Program-made: the position numbers and the translations under genes | Shown: piece by piece, positions 43,529-53,574 of the stretch | Layout of the letters: each line of letters starts with the position of its first letter | Numbering within the stretch: the stretch's first letter is position 1 | The notes under the pieces: model-generated | The model's database searches: none | The model's input: the letters and a program-made list of their open reading frames with translations, nothing else | Told to the model about the DNA's origin: nothing | Source: Mycolicibacterium baixiangningiae | Lineage (GTDB): Bacteria; Actinomycetota; Actinomycetes; Mycobacteriales; Mycobacteriaceae | NCBI RefSeq assembly: GCF_016313185.1 | Contig: NZ_CP066218.1 | Location: 1,364,001-1,428,000 of the forward strand | Direction of reading: 5' to 3' | Length of the DNA: 64,000 bases

Positions 43529-44478
43529 TGACGGTCGTCCTGGTCGATCCGCGCCGTCCCTCGCTGGTCCCGGTCGAGGCGATCGGGTTGCTCGCCGGCG
43601 ACGTGCAGTACACCGAGGAGATGCCGATCAAGGTGCCGTGGTCGCTGCCCGCGGCGCGGCCGTGGTTCTCCGATGCGTCCGAGGACGACGCCGCGGCAGT
43701 GCTGCTGTCGTCGGATCCGGGGCACCCCGCAGTGCGGGCCCGCCTCGCCGCGGGGGAGCGGGTGATCTGCGCACCGGATCCGCAACCGGGTGAACGCCTG
43801 GTCGACGCCGTGGTGATGATGGACAAGCTGCGGACCTCGGGGCCGTGGGAGAGCGAGCAGACCCACGATTCGCTGCGCCGCTACCTGCTCGAGGAGACCT
43901 ACGAGCTGTTCGACGCGGTACGCAGCGGCGACGCCGACGAACTGCGTGGCGAACTCGGAGATGTGCTGCTGCAGGTGCTGTTCCACGCCCGTATCGCCGA
44001 GGACGCTCTGGAGCATCCGTTCTCCATCGATGACGTCGCCGATTCGCTGGTCCGCAAACTCGGCAACCGGGTGCCGGCTGTGCTTGCCGGAGAATCGATT
44101 TCGCTCGACGACCAGCTGGCGCAGTGGGAGGAGCGCAAGGCGCTGGAGAAGACGCGCGATTCGGTGATGGACGACGTGCCGACGGGCCAGCCTGCGTTGG
44201 CGCTCGCGCAGAAGGTGCTCGCACGCGTCGCCACGGCGGGTCTGCCCGCCGATCTGATCCCCGCCGAGCTCACCACCGTCACCGTCTCGGCGGACTTCGA
44301 CGCCGAGAACGCCTTGCGCACAGCGGTTCTGGAGTTCATGGACACGGTGCGTAGCGTCGAGCACGCGGTCGCGGCCGCGCGCCGTGGTTCAGACGTGCCG
44401 GAGCAACTCGACAGCGCACCGCTGACCCGGATCACCGAGGAGGAGTGGCGGGCGCACTGGCCGGCAGAACAGCCCTAG
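43528..44478 (+). CDS. mazG: Nucleoside triphosphate pyrophosphohydrolase MazG
   Basis: Hydrolyses NTPs, including oxidised dCTP in mycobacteria, to monophosphate and pyrophosphate. The 316-residue protein has an N-terminal extension of about 95 residues unlike E. coli MazG and a single MazG domain (about 97-195): LLEETYELFDAV supplies the EExxE metal ligands and ELRGELGDVLLQVLFH the ExxD part. Coupled to mfd by a one-base overlap, so repair and nucleotide-pool cleaning are expressed together. Confidence 0.93.
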
Positions 44479-44491
44479 CGTCTGGGGCGAC

Positions 44492-45820
44492 TCACCGGAA
44501 CAGTGTCGAACCCCAATACGCCGACGTGTCACCGTCACGCACTCCCGGCGGGCAGGCGAACAGCGCGCTGCCGGTGTGGGTGATGTATTCGTTGAGCAGG
44601 TCGCGGCGAGCCAGTTCGGCCTGCATCGGGATGAACTGCGTCCGTGGGTCGCGCATGAACGCGATGAAGAACAACCCGGCGTCGAGGTGTCCGAAGCCGT
44701 CCGAACCGTCGGTGAAGTTGTAACTGCGCCTGAGCAATTCGACGCCACCCAGGTGTTCGGCCGACGCCAGTCGCACGTGCGCGGCCGGATCGATCAGCGG
44801 TTCGTCGTCCTTGTCCTTCAGGGTCAGATCGAGCGGCGCGAACTCGTCGGTGAAGCCGATCGGCGCACCGCTGCCCTTTTCGCGGCCGATCACGCGCTCC
44901 TGCTCCTGCAGGGTGGTGCGGTCCCAGTTCTCGATGCGCATCCTGATCCGCCGGGTGACCAGGTAACTGCCTCCGGTCATCCAGTCCGGTCCGTCGCCCG
45001 GGTTCACCCACACGTCGCGGTCGACCTTCTCGGTCTCCTCCGCCTTGATGTTGCGCGTTCCGTCCTTGAAGCCGAACAGGTTTCGCGCGGTGGTCTGCCC
45101 CTGGGTGGTCGACGACGTGCGCCCGAACCCGAGTTGGGTCCAGCGGATGGCGACGGTGCCGAACCCGACGCGCGCGAGGTTGCGGATCGCGTGCACGGCG
45201 ACCTGCGGGTCGTTGGCGCACGCCTGCACGCAGATGTCGCCGCCACACTTGGCGGGGTCCAGCGTCTCGTTCGGGAACTTGGGCAGGTTCTGCAACGGCT
45301 CGGGCCGCTGACCGGCGATGCCGAAGCGGTCCGTGCCGTCCTTCTCGAAGAACGACGGTCCGAACCCGATGGTGAGCGTCAGCTGCGACGGCGGAAGCCC
45401 CAGCGCCTCACCGGTATCCGACGGCGGTGCGTAAGGGTTGCCGCCGACGGCGCCGTCGGCGAACGCCTCCCCGCCGGTGGCCATCCGTTCGGCCATCGCG
45501 GTCCACTCCTTCAGCAGCGCGATGAGGTCGTCACGGTTGTCGGTGGTGACGTCGAACGCCGCGAAGTGCAGGCGGTCCTGCGATTCGGTGACGATGCCGG
45601 CCTGGTACTCGCCCCGGAACGGCACGGCCGTGGTCAGGTGGTCGGACGTCGCCGACGCGGCAGAAGCACGGCCGGCCAGCGCTCCCGCGCTGGCCGCACC
45701 GACTACCGCGGCGCCGACCCCCGCTGCACCGAACAGCGTCCGCCGGGAGATCCCGGTGGCGGGGGCGGCGTCCCGGTCATCAGGGTCGCTACTGGGGGTC
45801 TTATTGGGGAGCGATGACAC
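44492..45820 (-). CDS. efeB: Dye-decolourising peroxidase/deferrochelatase EfeB
   Basis: A haem peroxidase exported by Tat, the third component of the EfeUOB ferrous-iron system. Its 442 residues begin with a long Tat signal (SRRTLFGAAGVGAAV near residue 25). The DyP signature GFKDGTRN, with the catalytic Asp, lies near residue 240, and HVRLASAEHLGG holds the haem-ligand region. It overlaps efeO by 20 bases. In other bacteria it oxidises Fe(II) for EfeU, or was proposed to extract iron from haem. Confidence 0.94.
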   Translation of the reverse strand: MSSLPNKTPSSDPDDRDAAPATGISRRTLFGAAGVGAAVVGAASAGALAGRASAASATSDHLTTAVPFRGEYQAGIVTESQDRLHFAAFDVTTDNRDDLIALLKEWTAMAERMATGGEAFADGAVGGNPYAPPSDTGEALGLPPSQLTLTIGFGPSFFEKDGTDRFGIAGQRPEPLQNLPKFPNETLDPAKCGGDICVQACANDPQVAVHAIRNLARVGFGTVAIRWTQLGFGRTSSTTQGQTTARNLFGFKDGTRNIKAEETEKVDRDVWVNPGDGPDWMTGGSYLVTRRIRMRIENWDRTTLQEQERVIGREKGSGAPIGFTDEFAPLDLTLKDKDDEPLIDPAAHVRLASAEHLGGVELLRRSYNFTDGSDGFGHLDAGLFFIAFMRDPRTQFIPMQAELARRDLLNEYITHTGSALFACPPGVRDGDTSAYWGSTLFR

Positions 45821-46964
45821 CTTGCACCTGGCTGACTTCCTTGCTCAGCGCGTCGATCGCGCGGGACAACTCCTGGCGCTGCGGCTCGGTGACCTTGTCG
45901 TAGGACACGAACCCGTCGCCCTCGCGGTAGCGCTCGAGCAGTGCCTCGACGTCCTCGAAGCGCTGGTCCACCCGCTTGCCCAGCTCGGCGTCGCGCTCGT
46001 CGAGGATCGGCCGGACGGAGGCGACGGCGGTCTGCGAACCCTGCAGGTTGGCGTTGAAGTCCCACAGGTCGGTGTGGCTGAAGATGTCCTCTTCACCGGT
46101 GATCTTGCTGATCGAGATCTCGTCGAGCAGACCCTGTGCGCCACCGGCGATCTGGGTGGAGTCGATGGTGTAGTCGGGCGCCTTGACGCCGTCGTTGAGT
46201 TCCTTGACGTCGGCGACCAGCTGATCGGCGATCGCGTTGGTGTCGGGCTGCGGGCCGGTCACCCACAGATCCTTCTCGAGCCGGTGGAAGCCAGTCCACT
46301 TCTGACCGGGCTCCAGGTCCGCCTCACGCAGGTCGATCCGCGGGTCGAGGTCGTTGGGGAACGACTCGGCGACGGGCTCGATGCGCTCGAAGTACGTCCG
46401 CGTCGGCCCGAATTGCGCCTTGGCCGATGCGATGTCGCCGGCCTTGATCGCGGCGACGAACGCGTCGACGGCGGGCACCAGCGCCTCGGCCTGGCTGTTC
46501 ACGTAGCGCTTGTAGTTGTCGGCGGCCTCTTTGAACTTGCCTTCGGTGTCGACCTGCTTGGCCTCACCGGTGACGGTGAAATCGCCGCGGATGCCGTCGC
46601 CGACCATGCCGGGACGGCAGGACGTCTGATAGGTACCGGGCTCGGAGAGCTGGACGATGAGTTTGCGCTGCAGCCCGGGGGAGATGTTCTCCACCTCGCC
46701 CATCACCCGGTCGCCCTCGCTGTAGACGTAGAACTCGGTGACCTTGCTGCCGTTGTTGGTCACCACGAAGGTGCTCGGACCGGTGCCGGCCTCGGTGCCC
46801 GACAGCTCGCAGCCGTCGTCGGTGGCGGCGACGGTGATCTCGCCCGGCGCCTCTGCGCCGCCCTCGCCACCCTGGTCCTTGGCCTGGCAGCTGGTCAGCG
46901 AGAGCCCGGTGAGCAGGGCGGCGGTGGTGGCGATACCGACCCTGGCGGCTGGGAAGACGTTCAC
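45801..46964 (-). CDS. efeO: Iron uptake lipoprotein EfeO
   Basis: A 387-residue exported protein. The signal GIATTAALLTGLSLTSC has a lipobox (LTSC), so it is membrane-tethered. Residues about 40-125 form a cupredoxin-like domain (FVVTNNGSKVTEFYVYSEGD-type, split; YQTSCRPGMVGDGI), and residues about 135-385 an imelysin (M75) helical domain with KWTGFHRLEKDLWV. It passes iron to EfeU. GTG 46964 overlaps the efeU stop by four bases. Confidence 0.93.
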   Translation of the reverse strand: MNVFPAARVGIATTAALLTGLSLTSCQAKDQGGEGGAEAPGEITVAATDDGCELSGTEAGTGPSTFVVTNNGSKVTEFYVYSEGDRVMGEVENISPGLQRKLIVQLSEPGTYQTSCRPGMVGDGIRGDFTVTGEAKQVDTEGKFKEAADNYKRYVNSQAEALVPAVDAFVAAIKAGDIASAKAQFGPTRTYFERIEPVAESFPNDLDPRIDLREADLEPGQKWTGFHRLEKDLWVTGPQPDTNAIADQLVADVKELNDGVKAPDYTIDSTQIAGGAQGLLDEISISKITGEEDIFSHTDLWDFNANLQGSQTAVASVRPILDERDAELGKRVDQRFEDVEALLERYREGDGFVSYDKVTEPQRQELSRAIDALSKEVSQVQGVIAPQ

Positions 46965-47875
46965 GTGGTGGACCTTTCGGTGGCGGGACTCGGTGACGGG
47001 GTGCCGGGGCGCGCGGCGCGCGCACGGGACGGCCGGAGGAAGACGAACAGCACCACGACCAGGTAGGCCGACCACGCCACGAGTTGCAGCACGGTCGGGG
47101 TGGGCGTGATGTTGAAGATGCCCTGGATGACCTCGCCGTACCAGGACGACCAGTTGAACCAGGAGCTGATGTCGAAGGCGCGCGCGGTCAGGCCCGGCAG
47201 CCAGCCGACGGTCTGCAGCGCCCCGATGCCGTAGGAGAGGATCCCGGCGGCCACGACGATGAGGAACACGCCGGTGTATGTGAAGAACTTCCCGAGGTCG
47301 ATGCGGATCGCACCGGCGTACATGCCGTAGGCGATCGCGACGGCGATCAGCACTCCCACGATCAGCCCGACCAGCGGCCATGCGGTCTCGGCCTCCGCGT
47401 AACCGACCATGAACAGCGCCGTCTCCACACCTTCGCGGCCGACGGCGAGGAACGCCAGGGCGGTCACGGCGAGCGCACCGGTCTCCAGGGCCTTGCTCAT
47501 GTTGGTGCGCAGTTCGCCGGACAGGCCCGCGGCGGCCGACTTCATCCACAGCACCATCGTGGTGACGATCGCGACGGCCACCAGCGAGGCGATACCCGCG
47601 ATCGCCTCCGCACCCAGGCCGGTGATCGTGTAGGCGCTGAACTGGATCGCCAGGAAGACCACGACGGTCATCGCGACCGCCGTGCCGACACCGATCCACA
47701 CCCATTTGAGCGCGTCGCGGCGATCGGATTTGACCAGGAATGCGACGAGGATCGTGACGACGATCGCGGCTTCCAGGCCCTCCCTCAGGCCGATCAGGCC
47801 GCTTCCGAGAAGCTGGGAGGTGAGATTGGGTGACGCGGCATTGACGCTGGTCGACAGGGTCTCAACAGCGGTCAT
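46961..47875 (-). CDS. efeU: Ferrous iron permease EfeU (FTR1 family)
   Basis: A 304-residue membrane protein with seven helices. The two REXXE iron-coordinating motifs are LREGLEAAI (near residue 30) and GREGVETALF (near residue 150). ATG 47875 is chosen over 47914, which lies within the promoter region. It heads the efeU-efeO-efeB operon, whose upstream DNA carries an IdeR-like box. Confidence 0.93.
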   Translation of the reverse strand: MTAVETLSTSVNAASPNLTSQLLGSGLIGLREGLEAAIVVTILVAFLVKSDRRDALKWVWIGVGTAVAMTVVVFLAIQFSAYTITGLGAEAIAGIASLVAVAIVTTMVLWMKSAAAGLSGELRTNMSKALETGALAVTALAFLAVGREGVETALFMVGYAEAETAWPLVGLIVGVLIAVAIAYGMYAGAIRIDLGKFFTYTGVFLIVVAAGILSYGIGALQTVGWLPGLTARAFDISSWFNWSSWYGEVIQGIFNITPTPTVLQLVAWSAYLVVVLFVFLRPSRARAARPGTPSPSPATERSTT

Positions 47876-47927
47876 GGACGCATCCTCGCTCGATCTACCT
47901 CGCCAATTCAGCATTGGCTTGCCATAG

Positions 47928-47946
47928 CAAGGTGTGGCTCACCTTA
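47928..47946. promoter_or_regulatory. IdeR (iron box)-like operator of efeUOB
   Basis: Read on the minus strand, TAAGGTGAGCCACACCTTG matches the mycobacterial iron-box consensus at about 12 of 19 positions and keeps the AGGT..ACCT halves. It lies 53 bases before efeU, as expected for iron-repressed uptake. The match is by eye. Confidence 0.6.
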
Positions 47947-48050
47947 ACAGCACGGATACCCGGATTTGAGGGGTTCACCGCGGCGTGAGGTTGCCACCCC
48001 CGCGTCGGCGCATGGAACTATGGAGAGACCGAAGGGGTTTAGGGAGTCCG

Positions 48051-48782
48051 GTGTCGCCAGTTCGTTGGCTGCGGGGTATCGCGGTGGTAGGAGCCACGGC
48101 CCTGCTGATGGCCTCAAGTTGCTCGTGGCAGCTGGGCACACCCATCCCTGAAGGCGTTCCGCCGCCGGCCGGAGATCCCGTCCCCGCCGTCGACACCTAC
48201 GCCGGCGGCCGGGCGGCCGATGCGCTGCACGAATGGGCCGCGGAGCGGGCGCCGCAACTGGGCATCCCGGTGACCGCGCTCGAGGCGTACGCCTACGCGG
48301 CGCGGGTCGCCGAAGTGGAGAACCCGGACTGCCACCTGACCTGGACGACGCTGGCCGGGATCGGGATGGTGGAAAGCCACCACGGCAACTACCGCGGCGC
48401 GATGGTCGCGGCCAACGGCGAGGTCACCCCGCCGATCCGCGGGATGCGGCTGGACGGTTCGAGCGGCAACCTCAAGATCGGCGACACCGATGCCGGTGAG
48501 CTCGACGGGGACGACGAGCTGGACCGCGCGATGGGGCCGATGCAATTCATCCCGGAGACGTGGCGGCTGTACGGCGTGGATGCCAACGGCGACGGCAAGG
48601 TCGACCCGGACAACATCGACGACGCCGCGCTGTCCTCGGCCGGCTATCTCTGCTACACCGGCAAGGATCTGTCCACCCCCCGCGGCTGGATGAACGGGTT
48701 GCGGGCCTACAACTACTCCGAGCAGTACGCCCGCACCGTGCGGGACTGGGCCACCGCCTACGCCGAGGGCCGCCGCCTGTGA
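48051..48782 (+). CDS. lpqU: Lytic murein transglycosylase-like lipoprotein LpqU
   Basis: A 243-residue exported protein with a signal and lipobox (LLMASSC). The MltB-type SLT_2 domain has GIGMVESHHGNY, with the catalytic Glu, and AMGPMQFIPETWRLYG. VDANGDGKVDPDNIDDA resembles a Ca-binding loop. It is expected to cleave peptidoglycan glycan strands to anhydro-muropeptides. GTG 48051 is preceded by GGGAG at 48042-48046; upstream ATGs at 47985 or 48012 would put charged residues before the signal. It matches Rv1022 in length and position. Confidence 0.9.
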   Translation: MSPVRWLRGIAVVGATALLMASSCSWQLGTPIPEGVPPPAGDPVPAVDTYAGGRAADALHEWAAERAPQLGIPVTALEAYAYAARVAEVENPDCHLTWTTLAGIGMVESHHGNYRGAMVAANGEVTPPIRGMRLDGSSGNLKIGDTDAGELDGDDELDRAMGPMQFIPETWRLYGVDANGDGKVDPDNIDDAALSSAGYLCYTGKDLSTPRGWMNGLRAYNYSEQYARTVRDWATAYAEGRRL

Positions 48783-48853
48783 CTCCTGCGCCTGTAACTC
48801 CTGGTGGCGCCCCCGGCGGCCGCAGCATCTAGGCTGATGGGCGCACTCCGTAG

Positions 48854-50197
<1,344 letters not shown>

Positions 50198-50200
50198 CTC

Positions 50201-50878
50201 GTGCCCGAATCGAAGCGGCCCGATCCCAAGCGTCGATCCCCGGCCTCCAGGCCGGGGAAGCCGGGTAAGCCCGGCGGCGCGGATCGGGGCCGCCCGAAGG
50301 GCACGTCCACCGCACGCCGTGAGCCGCGCGCCATCGAGGCCCGGCCGCAGTCCGAACAGCAGGACACCGAATCGGTCGGCCACGCGATCGTGCGGCGGGC
50401 CGAACAGCTCGCCGAGGAGCAGTCCGAGCAGCGGTTCGGTTCGGCGGCGCGCCGCGCGGCGATCCTGGCCGCGGTGGTGTGTGTGCTCACGCTGACGATC
50501 GCCGGGCCGGTGCGGACGTATTTCTCGCAGCGCACCGAGATGAAGCAACTCAAGGCCACCGAGGAGCAGTTGCGTGAGCAGATCACCGAACTCGAGCAGC
50601 AGAAGGTGAAGCTGGCCGACCCGGTGTTCGTCGCCGCGCAGGCGCGCGAGCGGCTGGGTTTCGTGATGCCCGGCGACATCCCGTTCCAGGTGCAGCTGCC
50701 GCCCGGGGCGGTGGTGCCCGGCGGCGGTCCGGCCGCCGAACAGCCGACCGCCCCGTCCGGACAGCCCTGGTACACCTCGCTGTGGCACACCATCGCCGAC
50801 GAGCCCCACGGGGCCACGCCCGCCGTCCCGCCGGGGCCACCGCCTCCGCCCGCTCCGCCCCCGCCGCCCGGTGGTTGA
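50201..50878 (+). CDS. FtsB/DivIC-family septum formation initiator
   Basis: A 225-residue bitopic membrane protein. About 85 N-terminal residues are cytoplasmic, disordered and basic (Lys/Arg/Pro/Gly). One helix (ILAAVVCVLTLTIAGPV, near residue 90) is followed by a coiled coil (TEMKQLKATEEQLREQITEL), then the DivIC motif DPVFVAAQARERLGFVMPG. The C-terminus is a proline-rich tail (PPPPPAPPPPPGG). It should join FtsQ and FtsL in the divisome, as Rv1024 does. It overlaps the next gene by 8 bases and follows eno by 3. Confidence 0.9.
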   Translation: MPESKRPDPKRRSPASRPGKPGKPGGADRGRPKGTSTARREPRAIEARPQSEQQDTESVGHAIVRRAEQLAEEQSEQRFGSAARRAAILAAVVCVLTLTIAGPVRTYFSQRTEMKQLKATEEQLREQITELEQQKVKLADPVFVAAQARERLGFVMPGDIPFQVQLPPGAVVPGGGPAAEQPTAPSGQPWYTSLWHTIADEPHGATPAVPPGPPPPPAPPPPPGG

Positions 50879-51371
50879 GCGCACCGATCTGGACGCCGTC
50901 GCGCAGCAGTTGGGCCGTGAGCCGCGTGGTGTCCTGGAGATCGCCTACCGCTGTCCCAACGGTGAGCCCGGCGTCGTCAAGACCGCGCCGCGGCTGCCCG
51001 ACGGCACCCCGTTCCCGACGCTGTACTACCTCACCCATCCGGCGCTGACCGCGGCGGCGAGCCGCCTGGAATCCGAAGGCCTGATGCGGGAGATGACCGA
51101 AAGGCTCTCGCAGGACACCGATTTGGCCGACGCGTACCGGCGGGCGCACGAGTCGTATCTGGCCGAACGCGATGCGATCGAACCGCTGGGCACGACGTTC
51201 ACCGGTGGCGGTATGCCCGACCGGGTGAAGTGTCTGCACGTGATGATCGCCCACTCGCTCGCGAAGGGACCGGGGGTGAATCCGTTCGGTGACGAGGCGT
51301 TGGCGATCCTGGCCGCCGAACCGGGTATGCGGGGGATCGTGGACCCGAAGATATGGAGAACGCGTGGTTAG
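50871..51371 (+). CDS. DUF501 family protein
   Basis: A 166-residue cytosolic protein matching Rv1025 and DUF501: REPRGVLEIAYRCPNG, PTLYYLTHP, ESEGLMREMTERL, and GGMPDRVKCLHVMIAHSLA with a conserved Cys-His pair. The family has no established biochemical role, but it nearly always lies between divIC-like and ppx/gppA genes. It overlaps both neighbours by 8 bases, so the three are translated as a unit. Confidence 0.92.
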   Translation: MVERTDLDAVAQQLGREPRGVLEIAYRCPNGEPGVVKTAPRLPDGTPFPTLYYLTHPALTAAASRLESEGLMREMTERLSQDTDLADAYRRAHESYLAERDAIEPLGTTFTGGGMPDRVKCLHVMIAHSLAKGPGVNPFGDEALAILAAEPGMRGIVDPKIWRTRG

Positions 51372-52314
51372 GGTGGCGGCGGTCGACTGTGGGACCAATT
51401 CGATCCGGTTGCTGATCGCCGACGAGGCCGACGGCCGGCTGACCGACGTGCACCGCGAGATGCGCATCGTGCGGCTGGGCCAAGGTGTGGACGCCACCGG
51501 TGAATTCGCGCCGGACGCTCTGGCCCGCACCCGCGCCGCGCTGGTCGACTACGCGGAGCTGATGCGGACCTTCGAGGTGGGCAGGGTCCGGATGGTGGCG
51601 ACGTCGGCCGCCCGTGACGTCTCCAACCGTGACGAGTTCTTCCAGATGACCGCCGAGGTGTTGGGCGCGGTGGTCGATGGGGCGGTCGCGGAGGTCATCA
51701 CCGGCACCGAGGAAGCCGAGTTGTCGTTCCGCGGCGCGGTCGGCGACCTCGATCCGGCGGCCGGACCGTTCGTGGTGGTCGATCTCGGAGGCGGGTCGAC
51801 GGAGGTGGTGGTCGGTTCGGGTGCGCCCGGAGACGGTGTGCAGGCCAGCTTTTCGGCCGACATCGGCTGCGTGCGGTTGACCGAACGGTGCCTGCATTCA
51901 GATCCGCCGACCGTCGAGGAGGTCGACGCCGCACGGGCGGTCATCCGCACGGCGCTCGACGAGGCACTGAGTCACGTGCCGGTGCAGAGTGCGCACACGT
52001 GGGTCGGGGTGGCGGGCACGATGACGACGCTGGCAGCGCTGGCGCATCAGATGACGACCTACGACCCCGACGCAATCCACCTGTCGCACACAGGATTTCA
52101 CGCATTGCTCGAGGTGTGTGACGATCTCATCGCGATGACCCGTCAGCAGCGTGCGGCGCTCGGGCCGATGCACGAGGGCCGCGTCGACGTGATCGGCGGA
52201 GGGGCGATCATCGTCGAGGAGTTGGCGCGCCTACTCGGTGAGCGGGCCGGCATCGACGAGCTGGTGGTCAGCGAGCACGACATCCTCGACGGTATCGCGC
52301 TGTCCATCACCTGA
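51364..52314 (+). CDS. ppx: Exopolyphosphatase/guanosine pentaphosphatase family protein
   Basis: A 316-residue ASKHA-fold phosphatase of the short Ppx type. VDCGTNSIRLLI and VVDLGGGSTEVVVG are the phosphate-binding loops, the catalytic Glu lies in TGTEEAELSF, and GVAGTMTTLAAL follows. It lacks the C-terminal HD-like half of E. coli Ppx, like Rv1026 (Ppx2). Members hydrolyse polyphosphate or pppGpp. GTG 51364 overlaps the DUF501 stop. Confidence 0.9.
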   Translation: MVRVAAVDCGTNSIRLLIADEADGRLTDVHREMRIVRLGQGVDATGEFAPDALARTRAALVDYAELMRTFEVGRVRMVATSAARDVSNRDEFFQMTAEVLGAVVDGAVAEVITGTEEAELSFRGAVGDLDPAAGPFVVVDLGGGSTEVVVGSGAPGDGVQASFSADIGCVRLTERCLHSDPPTVEEVDAARAVIRTALDEALSHVPVQSAHTWVGVAGTMTTLAALAHQMTTYDPDAIHLSHTGFHALLEVCDDLIAMTRQQRAALGPMHEGRVDVIGGGAIIVEELARLLGERAGIDELVVSEHDILDGIALSIT

Positions 52315-52334
52315 ATAGGGTGCCCGACTCCCCT

Positions 52335-52398
52335 GCGCGAGCAGACGCAAAGCTGCCCCATTTCGACGAATTCTGGACAGCTTTACGTCTGCTCGCGC
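52335..52398. repeat. Long imperfect palindrome (GCGAGCAGACGC family), copy 1
   Basis: Arms 52335-52358 and 52375-52398 are complementary at 22 of 24 positions with a 16-base loop. The core GCGAGCAGACGC recurs at 56871. It separates the converging ppx and DUF4383 genes and could act as a two-way terminator. Confidence 0.85.
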
Positions 52399-52404
52399 CA
52401 GGAA

Positions 52405-52896
52405 TCAGGCGCCGGATTTTGCGCGCGATTTGGCGCGTGCCCTTGCGCTTGCGCGCGAACGGGGCTTCGTCGGATCATGTTGCGCGGCAAGGGTCAGGGC
52501 CAGTATGACCATCACGACACCGAGGGCGAGGTGCAGCCAGTTGTCCGCGGGGTTGAGCGGGAACAGTTCGGCGACACCGCGGTGCCCCGATGCCGCACGG
52601 TAGATCCACATGCCGAGCAGCGTGATCCCGCCGGCGAGCAGATACGCGCGCGATGCGGCATACGTGCGGGCGCAGAACATTCCGGCCGCCCCGAGCGCCA
52701 GGTGGACGAGGTTGTGCAAACCTGAGACGGCAAACACTCCGAACAGCAATGCGTCGGAGTCGTGGCCGGCCCACCGCAGCGAGTCGTAGTTGGTGGTGAC
52801 GCCCGGTAGGAAGCCCAGGGCGCCGAGCAGGAGATAGCCGGTACCGACGAACAGCGCCGCACCCTGGACGGCCATCAATGTGGGCCTCTTCACCAT
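52405..52896 (-). CDS. DUF4383 family membrane protein
   Basis: A 163-residue protein with four hydrophobic helices. Family marks are LGFLPGVTTNYDSLRWAGHDS (trimmed), the LHNLVHLALGAAG segment with conserved His, and NPADNWLHLALGVVMV. The C-terminus is a very basic Arg/Ala/Lys tail. Function unknown. A second member follows on the same strand; the two share the order TNYD, HNLVHL, DNWLHL, so they are paralogues. The conserved His-rich helices might bind metal or haem, but nothing shows this. Confidence 0.85.
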   Translation of the reverse strand: MVKRPTLMAVQGAALFVGTGYLLLGALGFLPGVTTNYDSLRWAGHDSDALLFGVFAVSGLHNLVHLALGAAGMFCARTYAASRAYLLAGGITLLGMWIYRAASGHRGVAELFPLNPADNWLHLALGVVMVILALTLAAQHDPTKPRSRASARARAKSRAKSGA

Positions 52897-52979
52897 CGCT
52901 TGCCTCCCTTGACCTGCACAGAATCAATACCCGGGCGGCCCATTGTTCAACCGGGGCGGCCCGGGTATCGCTGCGTCGG

Positions 52980-53471
52980 TCAGCGGGTCGCCGGAGGCGT
53001 GCGACCGGTGGCGTGGGCGGTGTCGCGACGGCTCAGTACGACGCCGAGTCCGATCATGGCGAGTGAGAGCACGAGGTGCAGCCAGTTGTCGGCGTTGTTG
53101 ACCGGCACGAAGTTCGCGCTGCTGTTGTGGTCGATCAGCATGCCGTAGATGAAGAGCACCAGATAGATGACGCCGCCGCCGATGAGGTAGGTGCGCGCGC
53201 CATTCCAGGTGCGGGCCATCAGGACGCCGGCCACGCCGAACAGCAGGTGCACGAGGTTGTGCAGGATCGACACGTTGAAGATTCCGAGCAGGGCTGCCTC
53301 AGAATGGTGGCCGGCGAACGTCATGGTGTCGTAGTTCGTCGTGATCCCCGGGATGAAACCGAGGATGCCCACGAGCAGGAACACGACGCCCACTGCGGCC
53401 GCCGCCTTCTGTAGCGAGGTCGCGTATCTCCCCATCACTCCGCCGGACCGCGCAGAATCGTTGTATGCCAT
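52980..53471 (-). CDS. DUF4383 family membrane protein, paralogue
   Basis: A 163-residue, four-helix protein with ITTNYDTMTFAGHHSEA, ILHNLVHLLFGVAG and NNADNWLHLVLSLAMIGLG. It lacks the long basic tail of its neighbour at 52405. AAAAGGAGTGACC precedes ATG 53471, a strong ribosome binding site. Genes of this family in actinobacteria often appear in tandem. Function unknown. Confidence 0.85.
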   Translation of the reverse strand: MAYNDSARSGGVMGRYATSLQKAAAAVGVVFLLVGILGFIPGITTNYDTMTFAGHHSEAALLGIFNVSILHNLVHLLFGVAGVLMARTWNGARTYLIGGGVIYLVLFIYGMLIDHNSSANFVPVNNADNWLHLVLSLAMIGLGVVLSRRDTAHATGRTPPATR

Positions 53472-53574
53472 GGTCACTCCTTTTCCTGGATGGACGACAG
53501 CACACGTACCCGGGCAGGGTGGGTGCAAACGCGCGCTCATCCCACCGGCCCGGTGCATAGCTGGTCAGCGACGG

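Noticed and set aside
50828..50878. Proline run at the end of the DivIC-like gene as a frameshift artefact
   Set aside because: The overlap with DUF501 is consistent with mycobacterial order, and proline-rich tails are common in this family.
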